Below are positions 1 to 8,480 of a stretch of DNA of 22,112 nt, in pieces. Source of the DNA: Sphaerosporella brunnea. Taxonomy: Eukaryota > Ascomycota > Pezizomycetes > Pezizales > Pyronemataceae. A program made the translations under genes and the position numbers. The notes beneath the pieces are model-generated. The model was not told the DNA's origin. It ran no database searches and saw nothing but the letters and a program-made list of their open reading frames with translations. The stretch is from positions 1-22,112 of the forward strand of contig VXIS01000519.1 of NCBI GenBank assembly GCA_008704415.1, read 5' to 3'. Every line of letters starts with the position of its first letter. Positions within the stretch are counted from its first letter, which is position 1.

Positions 1-12
1 TGATGCAAGGTA

Positions 13-58
13 CAGTATTATCTCACTTAAGATTCAAACCCTTAGCGCGCGCCAAGAC
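13..58 (+). repeat. Left TIR of the Tigger-type element
   Basis: This 46-bp stretch is the reverse complement of 3165-3210 with three mismatches. The inner half holds the GC-rich block TTAGCGCGCGCCAAGAC. Weaker similarity (roughly 60%) seems to run about 25 bp further inward. TA at 11-12 precedes it. Confidence 0.9.
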
Positions 59-467
59 GCAACTAGGCGCATCTAGGTTTTGCGCGATATAAATTTTGTC
101 TACAGGTTCTTAATTTCCTCTTCCCAGCGAAACTCGAACTCTGTACCATCATCCTCGTCATCAGTGTCACTAAGCGGTTCATGATTGGTAGAATGTTCCC
201 AGCAAGCCTGCCACTTCTCCGGATCCCGCATGCTACAGGTGCTGAGCCAGCGAACGCAGAGCCAGCAAGCACCGAGTCAGCACGAGCCGAGCTAGCAAGC
301 GCCGAAGCTGAGTCGTCATCTGTCATTTCTGTGATTGTGGGATTATACAAAGCATTTGGATTGCAGGCTGCTTACCAGAAGAAGTGGACAGATCTTCAGC
401 CTGAGCCCGCTTCCCAAACCATCTGGGCACCCGCAAACACACAACCAAAGACTGTGAGCGTGGCGGT

Positions 468-1130
468 GCCGAGCCGGGCAAGTCGCCATCTGTGATTGAC
501 GATGTTTTCAACCTCTCAGAAGGCCCGGCCGAGGCAGTTTTCCTTCCACGTTCTGTGTGCCATTGACGTGGCCTACCTCTTCGACCGCTGCCCCCGCCGT
601 GATTGAGAGGTGCCAGAGCTTCCAACGCCGAGCCAAGCAAGTCGCTATCTGTGATTGGGGTGAATTTCGGCCACTAGATGCCTTCCACCGCGTGTCTGAC
701 GTCATTCTTGTGGCCTACCTCTTTTACCGCTGCGCCTGCAACCGCTTAGGGGTGCCAAGGGTTCCAACGCCGAGCCTAGAGAGTCGTCATCTATGATCAA
801 CGAGGTTTCCAGCTCTTCACAAGACTCGGCCGAGGCAGCTTTGCTTCCACCACGTTCTGTGCACAATATATGCGGTGTACCTCTTTGACCACTGCCCCTG
901 CTGGGATTTGGGGGTGCCAGGGCACCCAATGCTGAGCCAAGCGAGTTGCTATTTATGATCAACGAGGTTTCCAACTTTTCAGAAGACCCGGCCAAGGCAG
1001 CTTTCATTCCGCCCCGTTCTGTACGGGATTCACGTTGCCTATCTCTTTGTCCACTGCTCCGACCTCACTTTGGAGCTTCTGAACGTGGCGCCGAGCTGAA
1101 CGAGTTGACGTCTGTGATTGTGGATGTGTT
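468..1130 (-). repeat. Tandem ~159-bp repeats in the transposase C-terminal tail
   Basis: Units start with a GCCGAGC-like motif at about 468, 627, 769, 931 and 1090, giving periods of 159, 142, 162 and 159 bp. All but one period are multiples of three. On the minus (coding) strand the units encode a ~53-residue repeat with the core LETSLII..xSLGSAL.xLAP, lying between the catalytic domain and the acidic C-terminus. The copies have diverged from each other, so the amplification is old. The 142-bp unit breaks frame. Confidence 0.75.
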
Positions 1131-2486
1131 TGAGGACTTCAAGGCCGGCGTTGATACCATTAACTCCAGCGGACCATCATCATCTTCGTCATCCGTATCT
1201 TCAGGCTCACTATTAGAGTCACTGTGTTCACTGTCTTCTGCTTCTCCAGTTGGAACTGCCTGTGTTTCCAAATTCATCAGAGCAGTCATCAATCTTCCAG
1301 TGGATAGCTCTTTGATAGAAAGCTCACCATCTGAGGACCCATCAATAGGCAGAGAGATCTCAAGCTACCTGAAGCGTTTGACAACTACCTCACGTCATTA
1401 TTGACAAAAGGTAGTCCACGCTTGCCCAAGCCAGCGTGTCATCATCTCTCCCACTGCGCTGCTGCCTTGGATGTCTGCAAGATCAGTATCCCGTCGATCT
1501 AGCTCATATTCAATTTTCTGTACACCGCAGTTAGTAACCACGCTTAAAAGTATTGCTTTAAAAAATACCTGCTTTAAAATGTCTTTAGATGGCCAATTGA
1601 CCGAGACGTCTGAAGGCTGTACAAGGCCGGTACAGCCTCCTGGGACCAGACAGGGTGTGATGTCCGGACAGAACCAGTTTTGTGAGAACGTAGGAGGTCC
1701 ATCACGAGGAGTGTAGGATAAGGTTTGAGGACTGTGTGGAGCATTTCTTGCAGACAAAACAAGATAATAGCTTGAGGGGCTTCAGTAAGCTTTGTACGCA
1801 TGAATTTTTCAGCGGCGCTGCAGATAACTTACCGGTATTGGCACAGGCCGTCGGGTTGAACTTGACTATCACCCGGGGTTGTACCGCTTTTGCTCCTTTT
1901 TTCGGGGTGCACGAGAGCTGCTTTCTTTCCCTCTAAAAATGATGAGTGGCTGGGCGCGTTCAACACCATCCAGATTTCTTGCTGCGTACCCATACAGTTT
2001 TGTTCCGTTTTAACTTGTAGGTTCATCCCTCAAGGTACTCTCAGGGTAGCGGGGTTTGATCCATATTGAGTATATTGAACAAAATAAAGCGTCCAACAAC
2101 ACATGCCCCTTTGACTATATCTTCTGTGCCATCCCGCAGTTGTGAATTGCGGCACTTGAAACAAAGGAAGTTGGCTATCACGTCAAAGTACATATCCGGT
2201 GACTCTTGCGCCTTATGAGTTATTACGCGAATAGTGATCTCATTTCTGGGCATGAAGCGGTTGAGCCAGTCCAAAAAAAAAAACAAGATGAGTTAACAAG
2301 TTCACGGTAGAGCTCTGCATGTATGTGTTTGGCTTGGCGTTTAAACCATCGGTGACGAACAACACGTCCAGCAGCTCTTCGTTCCGTAACAAGTTTGACA
2401 AGCTGCTTTTCCAGCTGCGGCCAACCAGCACCTCCCTTTAGCAGGCGCTTCTGCTTTCCCTTTGCCTGTAGTAATTCAGACTGTCG

Positions 2487-2546
2487 CTATAAACGAAATT
2501 GTAAATTTATGTTTATACTTTAAAACAATTTTTAGGATTAGCTTAC
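2487..2546 (-). other. 60-bp intron in the Tigger transposase
   Basis: On the minus strand the sequence starts GTAAGC and ends TTTATAG. It is AT-rich compared with its flanks and contains stops in the coding frame. Removing it joins ISRWKR directly to RQSELLQAKGK in frame (phase 0), which restores the expected spacing between the N-terminal HTH and the CENP-B-like domain. Confidence 0.7.
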
Positions 2547-3164
2547 GCGTTTCCACCTAGATATTTGTGCTACATTTTTGATCCCGAACCTTTTGAATAT
2601 ATCGCTGCGAGTAGGTAGCTTCAAGCCACCTTCTCCATCATTCAAAAGTGTATGACATGCCCAGGATGGAACTGCTAGCTTGAAGCTTATATCTCGTGGC
2701 CTTTTTGCGCGAGAGGGTGTTGATGCTGGAGGTAGAACCTATTGGGGTACAGCAGATATCGGTTGCCTTCTTGGACTAGGCCTTTTTTTTCAAAAACCTT
2801 TTTGCAGGTGAACAAAACATACACAGTTGCGGTGTCTGCGCAGCTTTTTAAAAGCCACTGGTTCTAGGGAGCACATGGTTGAAGGCTGAGGAGCATGGCT
2901 TCGTGGAGGAGCAAGGCGGCCGTGGTAGCTTCGAGTTTGACGATTGGGAACTTGTAGAAACTTGAGGCCGCATTTCTCATGTAAAAAATGTAGGCATGAT
3001 GGCTGCAATGTGTGATGTCTTTTGGGAGAAGTATCAACGTGCTTGTAGCAGTATCGTACTCTACCTGCCAGCTCATCACTGTAGCGGTTGCATGTGTTGC
3101 TGTTCTCCAGCAGCAAGCCACCTAGACTATAAATGCTTTAGTGAGTCTTGGTGCTCTAAGTGGT

Positions 3165-3210
3165 GTCTTGGCGCGCGCTAAGGGTGTGACTCTTAAGTGA
3201 GATAATACGG
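3165..3210 (-). repeat. Right TIR of the Tigger-type element
   Basis: Inverted partner of 13-58, followed by TA at 3211-3212. The only differences are the second base of the end (A versus C) and two substitutions between the CTTAAG and TTAGCGCGCGCC blocks. Confidence 0.9.
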
Positions 3211-3234
3211 TAGCCACATTAGGGATATCTCATA

Positions 3235-3276
3235 ACGTAGATCACTGGGAAGCGAGACATCCACTAGAAGCGAGAC
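3235..3276 (+). repeat. Left TIR of the pogo element, with doubled motif
   Basis: It begins ACGTAGATCAC. Within it GAAGCGAGAC occurs twice, separated by the eight bases ATCCACTA, so each TIR offers two direct copies of a likely transposase-binding site. The pattern mirrors 5434-5475. Confidence 0.93.
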
Positions 3277-3380
3277 GCAAAAAAAGCAAAAAAAGCGTGA
3301 CTATATGACACTGTGAAAGCCCCGCATTCCAACCACAACCCGCTCGCAACCCGTTCGCAACCACCCAGCCCACCGCGAAT

Positions 3381-5309
3381 ATGCCTAAAGTCAAGGAACG
3401 AAGTGCCATTACCAAGAAAAACCTCGAAGAACGTTACGCGATGGCCCTGAAAGGGCTCGATGACGGTACCTATCAGGCCCTACGCCAGGCAGCCGAGGCA
3501 TGTGATGTTAGAAAGTCATCATTAGGCCACAGAAGGAACGGAAGGCGGCCAAGGCAGGAGGCACATCAGGGGGAGCAAATATTCTCCCCTGCTGCCGAGA
3601 AAGCGATTGTGAGGTGGTTGGAAAGGCTAGATGAACTAGGGTTTCCAGCACGCATTGATCATCTAATGGGGTTGGTGGTGGAGATGGCCAAAGACCCCAA
3701 AAATCGACAGGTACAAATGCAGAAGGATCAAAAGAACGTCATTGGGAAGAACTGGATAACACGTTTCCTTAACCGTCACGATTCTCTTGCGGCGAAGTTC
3801 GCTAGTCGGCTAGATAAACAACGGGCACTAGCTTCGGATCCCCACACCATCCAGACACACTTCCGCCGGCTCGCCAAGCTTATGAGAGACGAGAAGTTCG
3901 AACCCAACGCTATTTCCAATGTCGATGAAAAGGGTTTTGTTATGGGTGTTGCAAAGCGAACCAAAGTCATCACCAAGCGAGGCAAAAAGAATCCACGTTC
4001 CAAGCAAGACGGCAAGCGAGAATTCATCACAGCGTTAGAAACAGTGTCGGCAGATGGCTTTGTCTTCCCTTCATTTCTTATCGCTAAGGGGGCAGTACAA
4101 TGCTTTGACTGGTATAAAAATGTGCATGCGGACGATGGGGATGCACGTTTTGCAGTGTCACAGAAGGGGTGGACGGACAACAAGATGGCGATGCACTGGC
4201 TGACTAAGGTGTACGACCCCGTGAGCAAGGCACGTTGTCCTGGCAAGCAGCGACTGTTGATCCTCGACGGACATGTATCCCATGTCAACTACACCTTCCT
4301 CGGATATTGCGAACAGAACGGTATCACGGTTTTTTGTCTTCCAGCTCATTCGACTCATCTGCTACAACCGCTCGATGTTGGTCTGTTTAGTCAGCTGCAA
4401 ACCCACTACCAGAAGGCCGTTGAAGACTACTTCCGCATTACCTCCGTCGGTATCAACCGTGATACCTTCTTCCCGCTATACAAACGTGCCCGTGCGAAGG
4501 CATATACCTTGGAAAATATTACCTCTGCATTTGAGTGTACAGGCATTGTACCCCTCAACGCCCGTGTCGTCCTTTCCAAGCTAGACAACCCTACCGCTAT
4601 CAGTCGCGCCGCCGCCAGAGACAGGATGATGTCAGACAATTCCTTTCCTCTTGACCGAACCCCTTACACCAAGTTTGAACTACGCCAGCAGACAAATCAA
4701 GCCCTCTATTTTGTTAAGAAGGCTAGTGAAGGGGAGATCTGCAACCTGATTCTCCGCTTTTCCCACAGTGCTGAGTATGCTTTGGTTCAGACGGACATCG
4801 CCAACCACCAAATGCGTCAGCTACGAGAGTCCATGCGCAATGTTCGAGTTTCCAAAAAGGACATGCGACAGTTTAGTAAGGAGAAGCGTAGTGGGGTTTT
4901 AACTGCTACAGAGATTGTGGAGGAGATTAAGGAAAGGGAGGATGAGGTGGCAGCAAAGGAGGCTAGGAAGCAAGCTCGCACAGCCGCCGCCGCTGAGAAA
5001 AAGCAGGCGGCAGCTCAAAAGACAGCAGACAAGGCCGCAGCGGCAGCAAAGATGGGTAAGGGCCGGAGGTCTCGTGTAACGGTTAGATTTGAAGGTTTAC
5101 CCGCAACAATCCCCGACCCAGCAACCCCCAAACCCGTTATCAGTAGCTCCTCAGATGAGTATGAGTCCCTTGTATCCTCTTCTGAGGATGAACACAACCC
5201 CCGCTATCGAATGGAGTCCCCGACACCGGCGGGTCCAAGTACCCTGGCTAGGCAACTAAGGTCGCGGAAGGTAACCCTCCTACCAACCCCTCTAACAGCC
5301 AATAGCTAA
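3381..5309 (+). CDS. pogo/Fot1-like DDE_1 transposase, 642 aa, intact
   Basis: Cut-and-paste transposase of the Tc1/mariner-pogo superfamily, acting in the nucleus on the flanking TIRs. A psq-like helix-turn-helix lies at about residues 15-55 and a CENP-B/Tc5-type HTH at about 62-140 (core NWITRFLNRH). The catalytic domain shows Asp182 (ISNVDEKGF), Asp296 (LLILDGHVSH) and Asp332 (LLQPLDVGLF), a DD35D spacing, with the family signature CLPAHSTHLLQPLD around the third Asp. Residues about 525-560 are Lys/Ala-rich and probably helical. An acidic Ser-rich patch lies near 595-612 (SSSEDE). Length fits fungal Fot1/Pot2 transposases (roughly 500-650 aa). The ATG at 3381 lies 105 bp inside the left TIR and is the first in frame. 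No stop, frameshift or obvious intron is present, so the enzyme is plausibly active. Confidence 0.93.
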   Translation: MPKVKERSAITKKNLEERYAMALKGLDDGTYQALRQAAEACDVRKSSLGHRRNGRRPRQEAHQGEQIFSPAAEKAIVRWLERLDELGFPARIDHLMGLVVEMAKDPKNRQVQMQKDQKNVIGKNWITRFLNRHDSLAAKFASRLDKQRALASDPHTIQTHFRRLAKLMRDEKFEPNAISNVDEKGFVMGVAKRTKVITKRGKKNPRSKQDGKREFITALETVSADGFVFPSFLIAKGAVQCFDWYKNVHADDGDARFAVSQKGWTDNKMAMHWLTKVYDPVSKARCPGKQRLLILDGHVSHVNYTFLGYCEQNGITVFCLPAHSTHLLQPLDVGLFSQLQTHYQKAVEDYFRITSVGINRDTFFPLYKRARAKAYTLENITSAFECTGIVPLNARVVLSKLDNPTAISRAAARDRMMSDNSFPLDRTPYTKFELRQQTNQALYFVKKASEGEICNLILRFSHSAEYALVQTDIANHQMRQLRESMRNVRVSKKDMRQFSKEKRSGVLTATEIVEEIKEREDEVAAKEARKQARTAAAAEKKQAAAQKTADKAAAAAKMGKGRRSRVTVRFEGLPATIPDPATPKPVISSSSDEYESLVSSSEDEHNPRYRMESPTPAGPSTLARQLRSRKVTLLPTPLTANS

Positions 5310-5433
5310 TACCACCACCAGGGTTGATTCTCCTTCTCTTTCTCTTTCTTTTGGTATCTTCAGATTGTTTGTAGATGGGTAATTGACGCATTTTTGGGGG
5401 GGGGGCGCACGGACGCCGAGCCGCACAGACCTT

Positions 5434-5475
5434 GTCTCGCTTCTAGTGGATGTCTCGCTTCCCCGTGATTTACGT
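5434..5475 (-). repeat. Right TIR of the pogo element
   Basis: Reverse complement of 3235-3276 with two substitutions, both in the outer 13 bases. The doubled GAAGCGAGAC motif is fully conserved. It is followed by the TA target duplication at 5476-5477. Confidence 0.93.
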
Positions 5476-5477
5476 TA

Positions 5478-6236
5478 TCTTATGGCATCATCCCCTATCT
5501 GCCGGTATGCACTATCATATGGTCAGCGACTTTACGACTCAGGCGCTTGCAGCTGTAAGTAAACACCTAGAAAGCGCTCGGCGCGGAATTGAAGACTGCC
5601 AAAACGTCCCCCAATGACAGCTTAGAGCGAAGTGGGACTTATCTTCCTGACGGTAGCGGGTTCGAACACGTAGCCGGGTCCAGCAATACACCCCCCCCCC
5701 CCACCCGTCAACACATCTGCCCAATCTTGGCAGCTTGGTAATTGTTGTCACCGTCACCTTACGTGACAATATCCCCGCCATCTAAGCCCAACCATATGGC
5801 GCGGCAGGAGGCCTCCTCGGCCGTGCGGGATCCATTTCCGCCGTTGCAGTGTTTTGTGGTGTACAAGCGGTTCGGGCAGGCCGACACATTCCTGCCCCGC
5901 CACCCGCAAGCGGAATCCGTACCAGTGCCGGCTATTTGAACTGCGGGCGCCTGCAATGCTGGCTCCATTGCCGCTGGTGGTGGAACAACATGAAATACGG
6001 CCGAAACCTCTTGCTCCACCACCCATCGCGTCATCGTTTGCCCCAGGAGCAACCCTTCCAGGACTGCTAGCTGGCGGAATCGATGGCCGCGTAGGAAAGC
6101 TGGAGGCTGGAGATATGTGGGGAATCGTGTGAACCGGCTCAGCAATCAAATGAAAATGTCGAAGTTACGTGGGACAATTTTCCGTTGCATGCACTAGATT
6201 AACACGGTCGAAACTAAAAGTACGCGATACAAATGC
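5478..6236. other. No supported gene; GC-rich, both strands open in part
   Basis: Between the pogo element and the first MITE. A 12-base C run lies at 5691-5702. A GTTCGAAC palindrome (near 5660) resembles a pol III B-box, but no convincing A-box accompanies it. At 5740-6150 several overlapping frames on both strands stay open for 90-130 codons. This is what GC-rich DNA without selection can give, and I recognise no family in any frame. Confidence 0.5.
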
Positions 6237-6244
6237 TCCACGAC

Positions 6245-6588
6245 CAGTGTTCCTAATAGCCGTCCCAAAAAGCCCGGCTGTGTGGGCAGCCTGCGAAAGG
6301 GCAACAGCCCGCCTGTCTCAAAATCACGACGGGCTGGCTGGGGGGCTGTCGGGCTGCCAGGAACTTTCGACTGCGATGAACCTGTCATGCAACCATCAGT
6401 TTGACCTAGTTACGTCGCAAACTGAAAAAACTGAAGAGTTTTTCGGTGTAGCTGTTGCTCCATTCCCCATAGCGCATGATCACTGCACCCGCTGGAAGCC
6501 TGCCAGCCAACCCGACGTGGGCTGCAGCCCAAACAGCAAGACTGTTTTTCCAATCAGCCCGACGGGCGGGCGGCTATTAGGACCACTG
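6245..6588. mobile_element. hAT-like MITE, 344 bp, with 8-bp target duplication
   Basis: Both ends read CAGTGKTCCTAATAGCCG inward, and CAGTG is a common hAT end. The flanking octamers are TCCACGAC (6237-6244) and TCCACCAC (6589-6596), matching at 7 of 8 positions, and 8 bp is the hAT duplication length. Subterminal copies of CAGCCCG/CGGGCTG are frequent in both orientations, as expected for hAT transposase-binding sites. There is no coding capacity, so it is non-autonomous and would need a hAT transposase from elsewhere. An internal hairpin (about 6420-6446) has arms ACTGAAAAAACT and AGTTTTTCGGT. Confidence 0.8.
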
Positions 6589-6596
6589 TCCACCAC

Positions 6597-6845
6597 CATA
6601 TAGACCACCATCGCGTGCAAATCCTTTCAGCACCACTCAAAAGCGACCACGCTCACCATCCCCACACTTTCCTCGGTTGGAAGACGACATTAAATCAGGG
6701 CTGGAACCACCGTTAGCCTGTGTGATGGGGAGAAAGATCGTCGTCGCATACCGAGTGTTGGAGACACAATGAAAACGTGTTGTAGTTGGCTTTAACTCTG
6801 ACGAGTCAGCGCGTCCAGTTTGGCCTATCCGAGGTTAGTCGATCT
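6597..6845. other. Short stretch without a gene
   Basis: About 250 bp between the MITE and the coding remnant that follows. No open frame, repeat or RNA signal that I can support. Confidence 0.4.
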
Positions 6846-7517
6846 CTAAGAATATGCGGGGGCCCAGCCACGTACGTTCAACTTCTTGGACTCGGCGCGG
6901 TATACTTTGTTGCGACCATCCTGCACGACAGCAACTGCGTCCTGTCGCTCCAGGAACTGGCGATGCTCGTCGTGAATCAGCTCCTGCCAGGTGCGGATGT
7001 TGCGCTGGTCGTGATCGAGCACAACCTGGTTGGCGTGGAGAAGCCGCTGCAGATCGTACAGCGTCTGGATCTGCTAGTCGTGGATCGCCTGGAGCGGTTG
7101 CTGCGGCTGGTGCACGGGGTGTTGACCAGGCAACACAAGTGCGACCTGCCCAGGCACCGGACGCGACGTCTCCACCGGGCGGCGCTTGCGCTTCTTGATG
7201 CCGGCGAACCCCAAGGACACCAGTTGCGTCACTATCACGTAGAGCCGCGTGCCTTCGACTACCTGGTTTGGGCGAGCAAACAACCCCGCCACCCCACCGA
7301 GAGCTCGACGTCGTTGGCGAGGGCGATCAGCGCCGTCGCCTGATGATGAAGTTGAGCGTCGCCATCTGTGGTGCAGCTTCGCTATTGACGCAAGGACGAT
7401 GGTGAGCATGCAGTAGAGTGCACGGAGAAGCTGGCAGTCAGCAGAAGATGAATGAAGATGCTGTTCCCCTCCAGAACGTTCGGGAAGGTATACCCTCCCC
7501 GCCTCACTGCTCAGCAC
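6846..7517 (-). pseudogene. Unrecognised GC-rich coding remnant (minus strand)
   Basis: I do not recognise this protein. The minus-strand frame is open from 7517 to the stop at 6846-6848 except for one TAG following QPLQAIHD (about 7078-7080), where CAG would fit. The stretch after it (TLYDLQRLLHANQVVLDHD, then TWQELIHDEHRQFLERQD) has strong G/C preference at third codon positions, is rich in Gln, Leu, Asp and His, and would form helix or coiled coil. The upstream half is Arg-rich and less convincing, so the real start may lie near 7200-7400. No membrane segment or known motif was seen. A 185-codon frame on the plus strand (6786-7343) overlaps it and looks like its Leu-rich mirror. It could be a decayed host gene or part of a retroelement. 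Confidence 0.4.
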
Positions 7518-8480
7518 TCCACGCCGCTCGCCAGCACTCTACCCCGCTCCGCTCTATAAGGCCATTCGGGCCGCAACATTAGCGAGCGCGGTCGCAGCTG
7601 CAGGCGGTGCTTACATTGTCCTGTTCAAAACGCGCTTGTGTAGGTAAGGTGCGGTGTAAAGCACCGAGGGAGGCTTTTGTGGTGAGAAGACGAGGTCGAG
7701 ACGATGCGGTGCCTCGAAGCGAGGGGGAGGGAGGGCAAGACGAGGTGGTGTACAGGAGCGAGGGAGGCTGCCGCAGAGGGAAGACGAGGAAGGTCTCGTC
7801 GGTCGTGCTGGACATGTTCCCAGCCGGCTCGAGCTTTTGCCTTGAGCCATGAGCCGAGCCGGTATGAGCCAAATTGCGGGTGAGCCGAGCTTCTGCTCGA
7901 GGTTTTGGCTTGAGCTGCGAGATGCTGGATCATACAAAGTTCCGGTGGGCTGGGCGACCCAATCCTATGGTCCGCCAAACCAAATAACCCTGTTGACGAT
8001 AGTATTTGCGCAGTGGACACTAAGAACGTGGGTAGAAGAGATATATTGCAAGGTACAATGCTAAGTGCGGTTGCTGCTCCTTATGAGGCAGAAACCCTTC
8101 GTCACCGACGCCCCGTCAACCACCACTCTCAAGCACGATGGCCGCACACACCCTCGCCGCTATGCTGGTGGCATAGTAGAAGACCAAATTCAAGACCTGT
8201 ACACGAAGATGAGCGGAAGTTGAGGTAAGTTTGTGTGTTGACTCCGTCCCTGTTTTGCTACCCAAAAGCTGGCTGAAGCACAAGGGTGAGTGCGACTGGG
8301 ACATCTACGGGGGTGGCGAGCCTCACCAGAACGCAGTGGTGGAAGGAGACCTGGAGGGGGACGGAGAGGCCGGGGGAATGGACGCACACCAAGAAGCTGC
8401 GCAGGAACCTGAAGGCCTTGATTCCGGGTCGGAGCTGTCGGGCATCGAATGATGAGTGGAGGACTCGGACGCCCGTGTGG
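7518..8480. other. No supported gene; GA-rich imperfect repeats
   Basis: A TATA-like CTCTATAAG sits at 7552-7560. Two imperfect copies of a GTGTA..GAGGGAGGC..GAAGACGAGG motif start near 7653 and 7748, about 95 bp apart. The GAGCCGAG motif recurs around 7850-7890. If the Gag remnant downstream were part of a full Gypsy element, its pol would be expected here on the minus strand. I find no protease, reverse transcriptase, RNase H or integrase motif. Confidence 0.45.

Larger units (their letters stand above)
100..2738 (-). pseudogene. Tigger-type DDD transposase, frameshifted and with stops
   Basis: Reading the minus strand gives a recognisable DDE_1-family transposase in order. A psq-like N-terminal helix-turn-helix holds LPTRSDIF and NVAQISRWKR (about 2560-2680). 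A CENP-B/Tc5-type DNA-binding domain follows (GWPQLEKQLV, then WLNRFMPRNE, about 2240-2440). The first catalytic Asp is in NMDQTPLP (about 2040-2065), then VIVKFNPTACAN (about 1850-1885), the second Asp in LLVMDLLRSHKT (about 1680-1715) and the third in VQPSDVSVN (about 1600-1625). An acidic tail ends in EEEIKNL and a stop at 100-102. Domains 1 and 2 are joined across a 60-bp intron at 2487-2546 (GTAAGC...TATAG) that keeps frame. Two in-frame TGA codons follow MDQTPLP, at positions where CGA would fit, and several frameshifts lie between the later motifs. The N-terminal start is not identifiable: a TAG closes the frame at 2739-2741. No activity is expected. Confidence 0.85.
13..3210 (-). mobile_element. 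Degenerate Tigger/pogo-type DNA transposon, full length
   Basis: The two ends form 46-bp inverted repeats with three mismatches, beginning CMGTATTATCTCACTTAAG at the outside. Each end is flanked by the dinucleotide TA (11-12 and 3211-3212), the target duplication expected of the Tc1/mariner-pogo superfamily. The outermost CAGTAT resembles the start of known pogo ends. The 3,198-bp interior carries one decayed minus-strand transposase (100-2738) and roughly 430 bp of 5' flank (2739-3164) with no convincing gene. The element is inferred to be immobile because its transposase is broken, although both ends are well preserved and could still be bound by a transposase supplied elsewhere. Confidence 0.88.
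3235..5475 (+). mobile_element. Intact Fot1/Pot2-like pogo DNA transposon
   Basis: A 2,241-bp element with 42-bp terminal inverted repeats (3235-3276 and 5434-5475) differing at two positions, flanked by TA at 3233-3234 and 5476-5477. It contains a single uninterrupted 642-codon transposase gene in a layout typical of fungal Fot1/Pot2 elements: short 5' leader, one ORF, short 3' flank with a pyrimidine tract (5330-5352) and a ten-base G run (5396-5405). Near-perfect ends and an open reading frame point to a recent insertion, in sharp contrast to every other coding sequence here. Confidence 0.93.

Noticed and set aside
3776..4288. 170-codon minus-strand frame inside the pogo transposase
   Set aside because: Shadow of the intact transposase gene on the opposite strand.
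5640..5750. Possible second SINE or tRNA around GTTCGAAC near 5660
   Set aside because: The octamer is palindromic and so fits a B-box by chance on either strand; the only upstream A-box candidate on the minus strand mismatches at about three positions and a 12-base C run interrupts the body.
5754..6149. Overlapping 128- and 131-codon minus frames and 92-codon plus frame
   Set aside because: Several frames on both strands are open at once, so openness carries little information; no family recognised.
6786..7343. 185-codon plus-strand frame, Leu/Val-rich
   Set aside because: Lies opposite the minus-strand remnant at 6846-7517, whose codon pattern is more gene-like; the Leu/Val richness is what a mirror of a GC3-rich gene gives.
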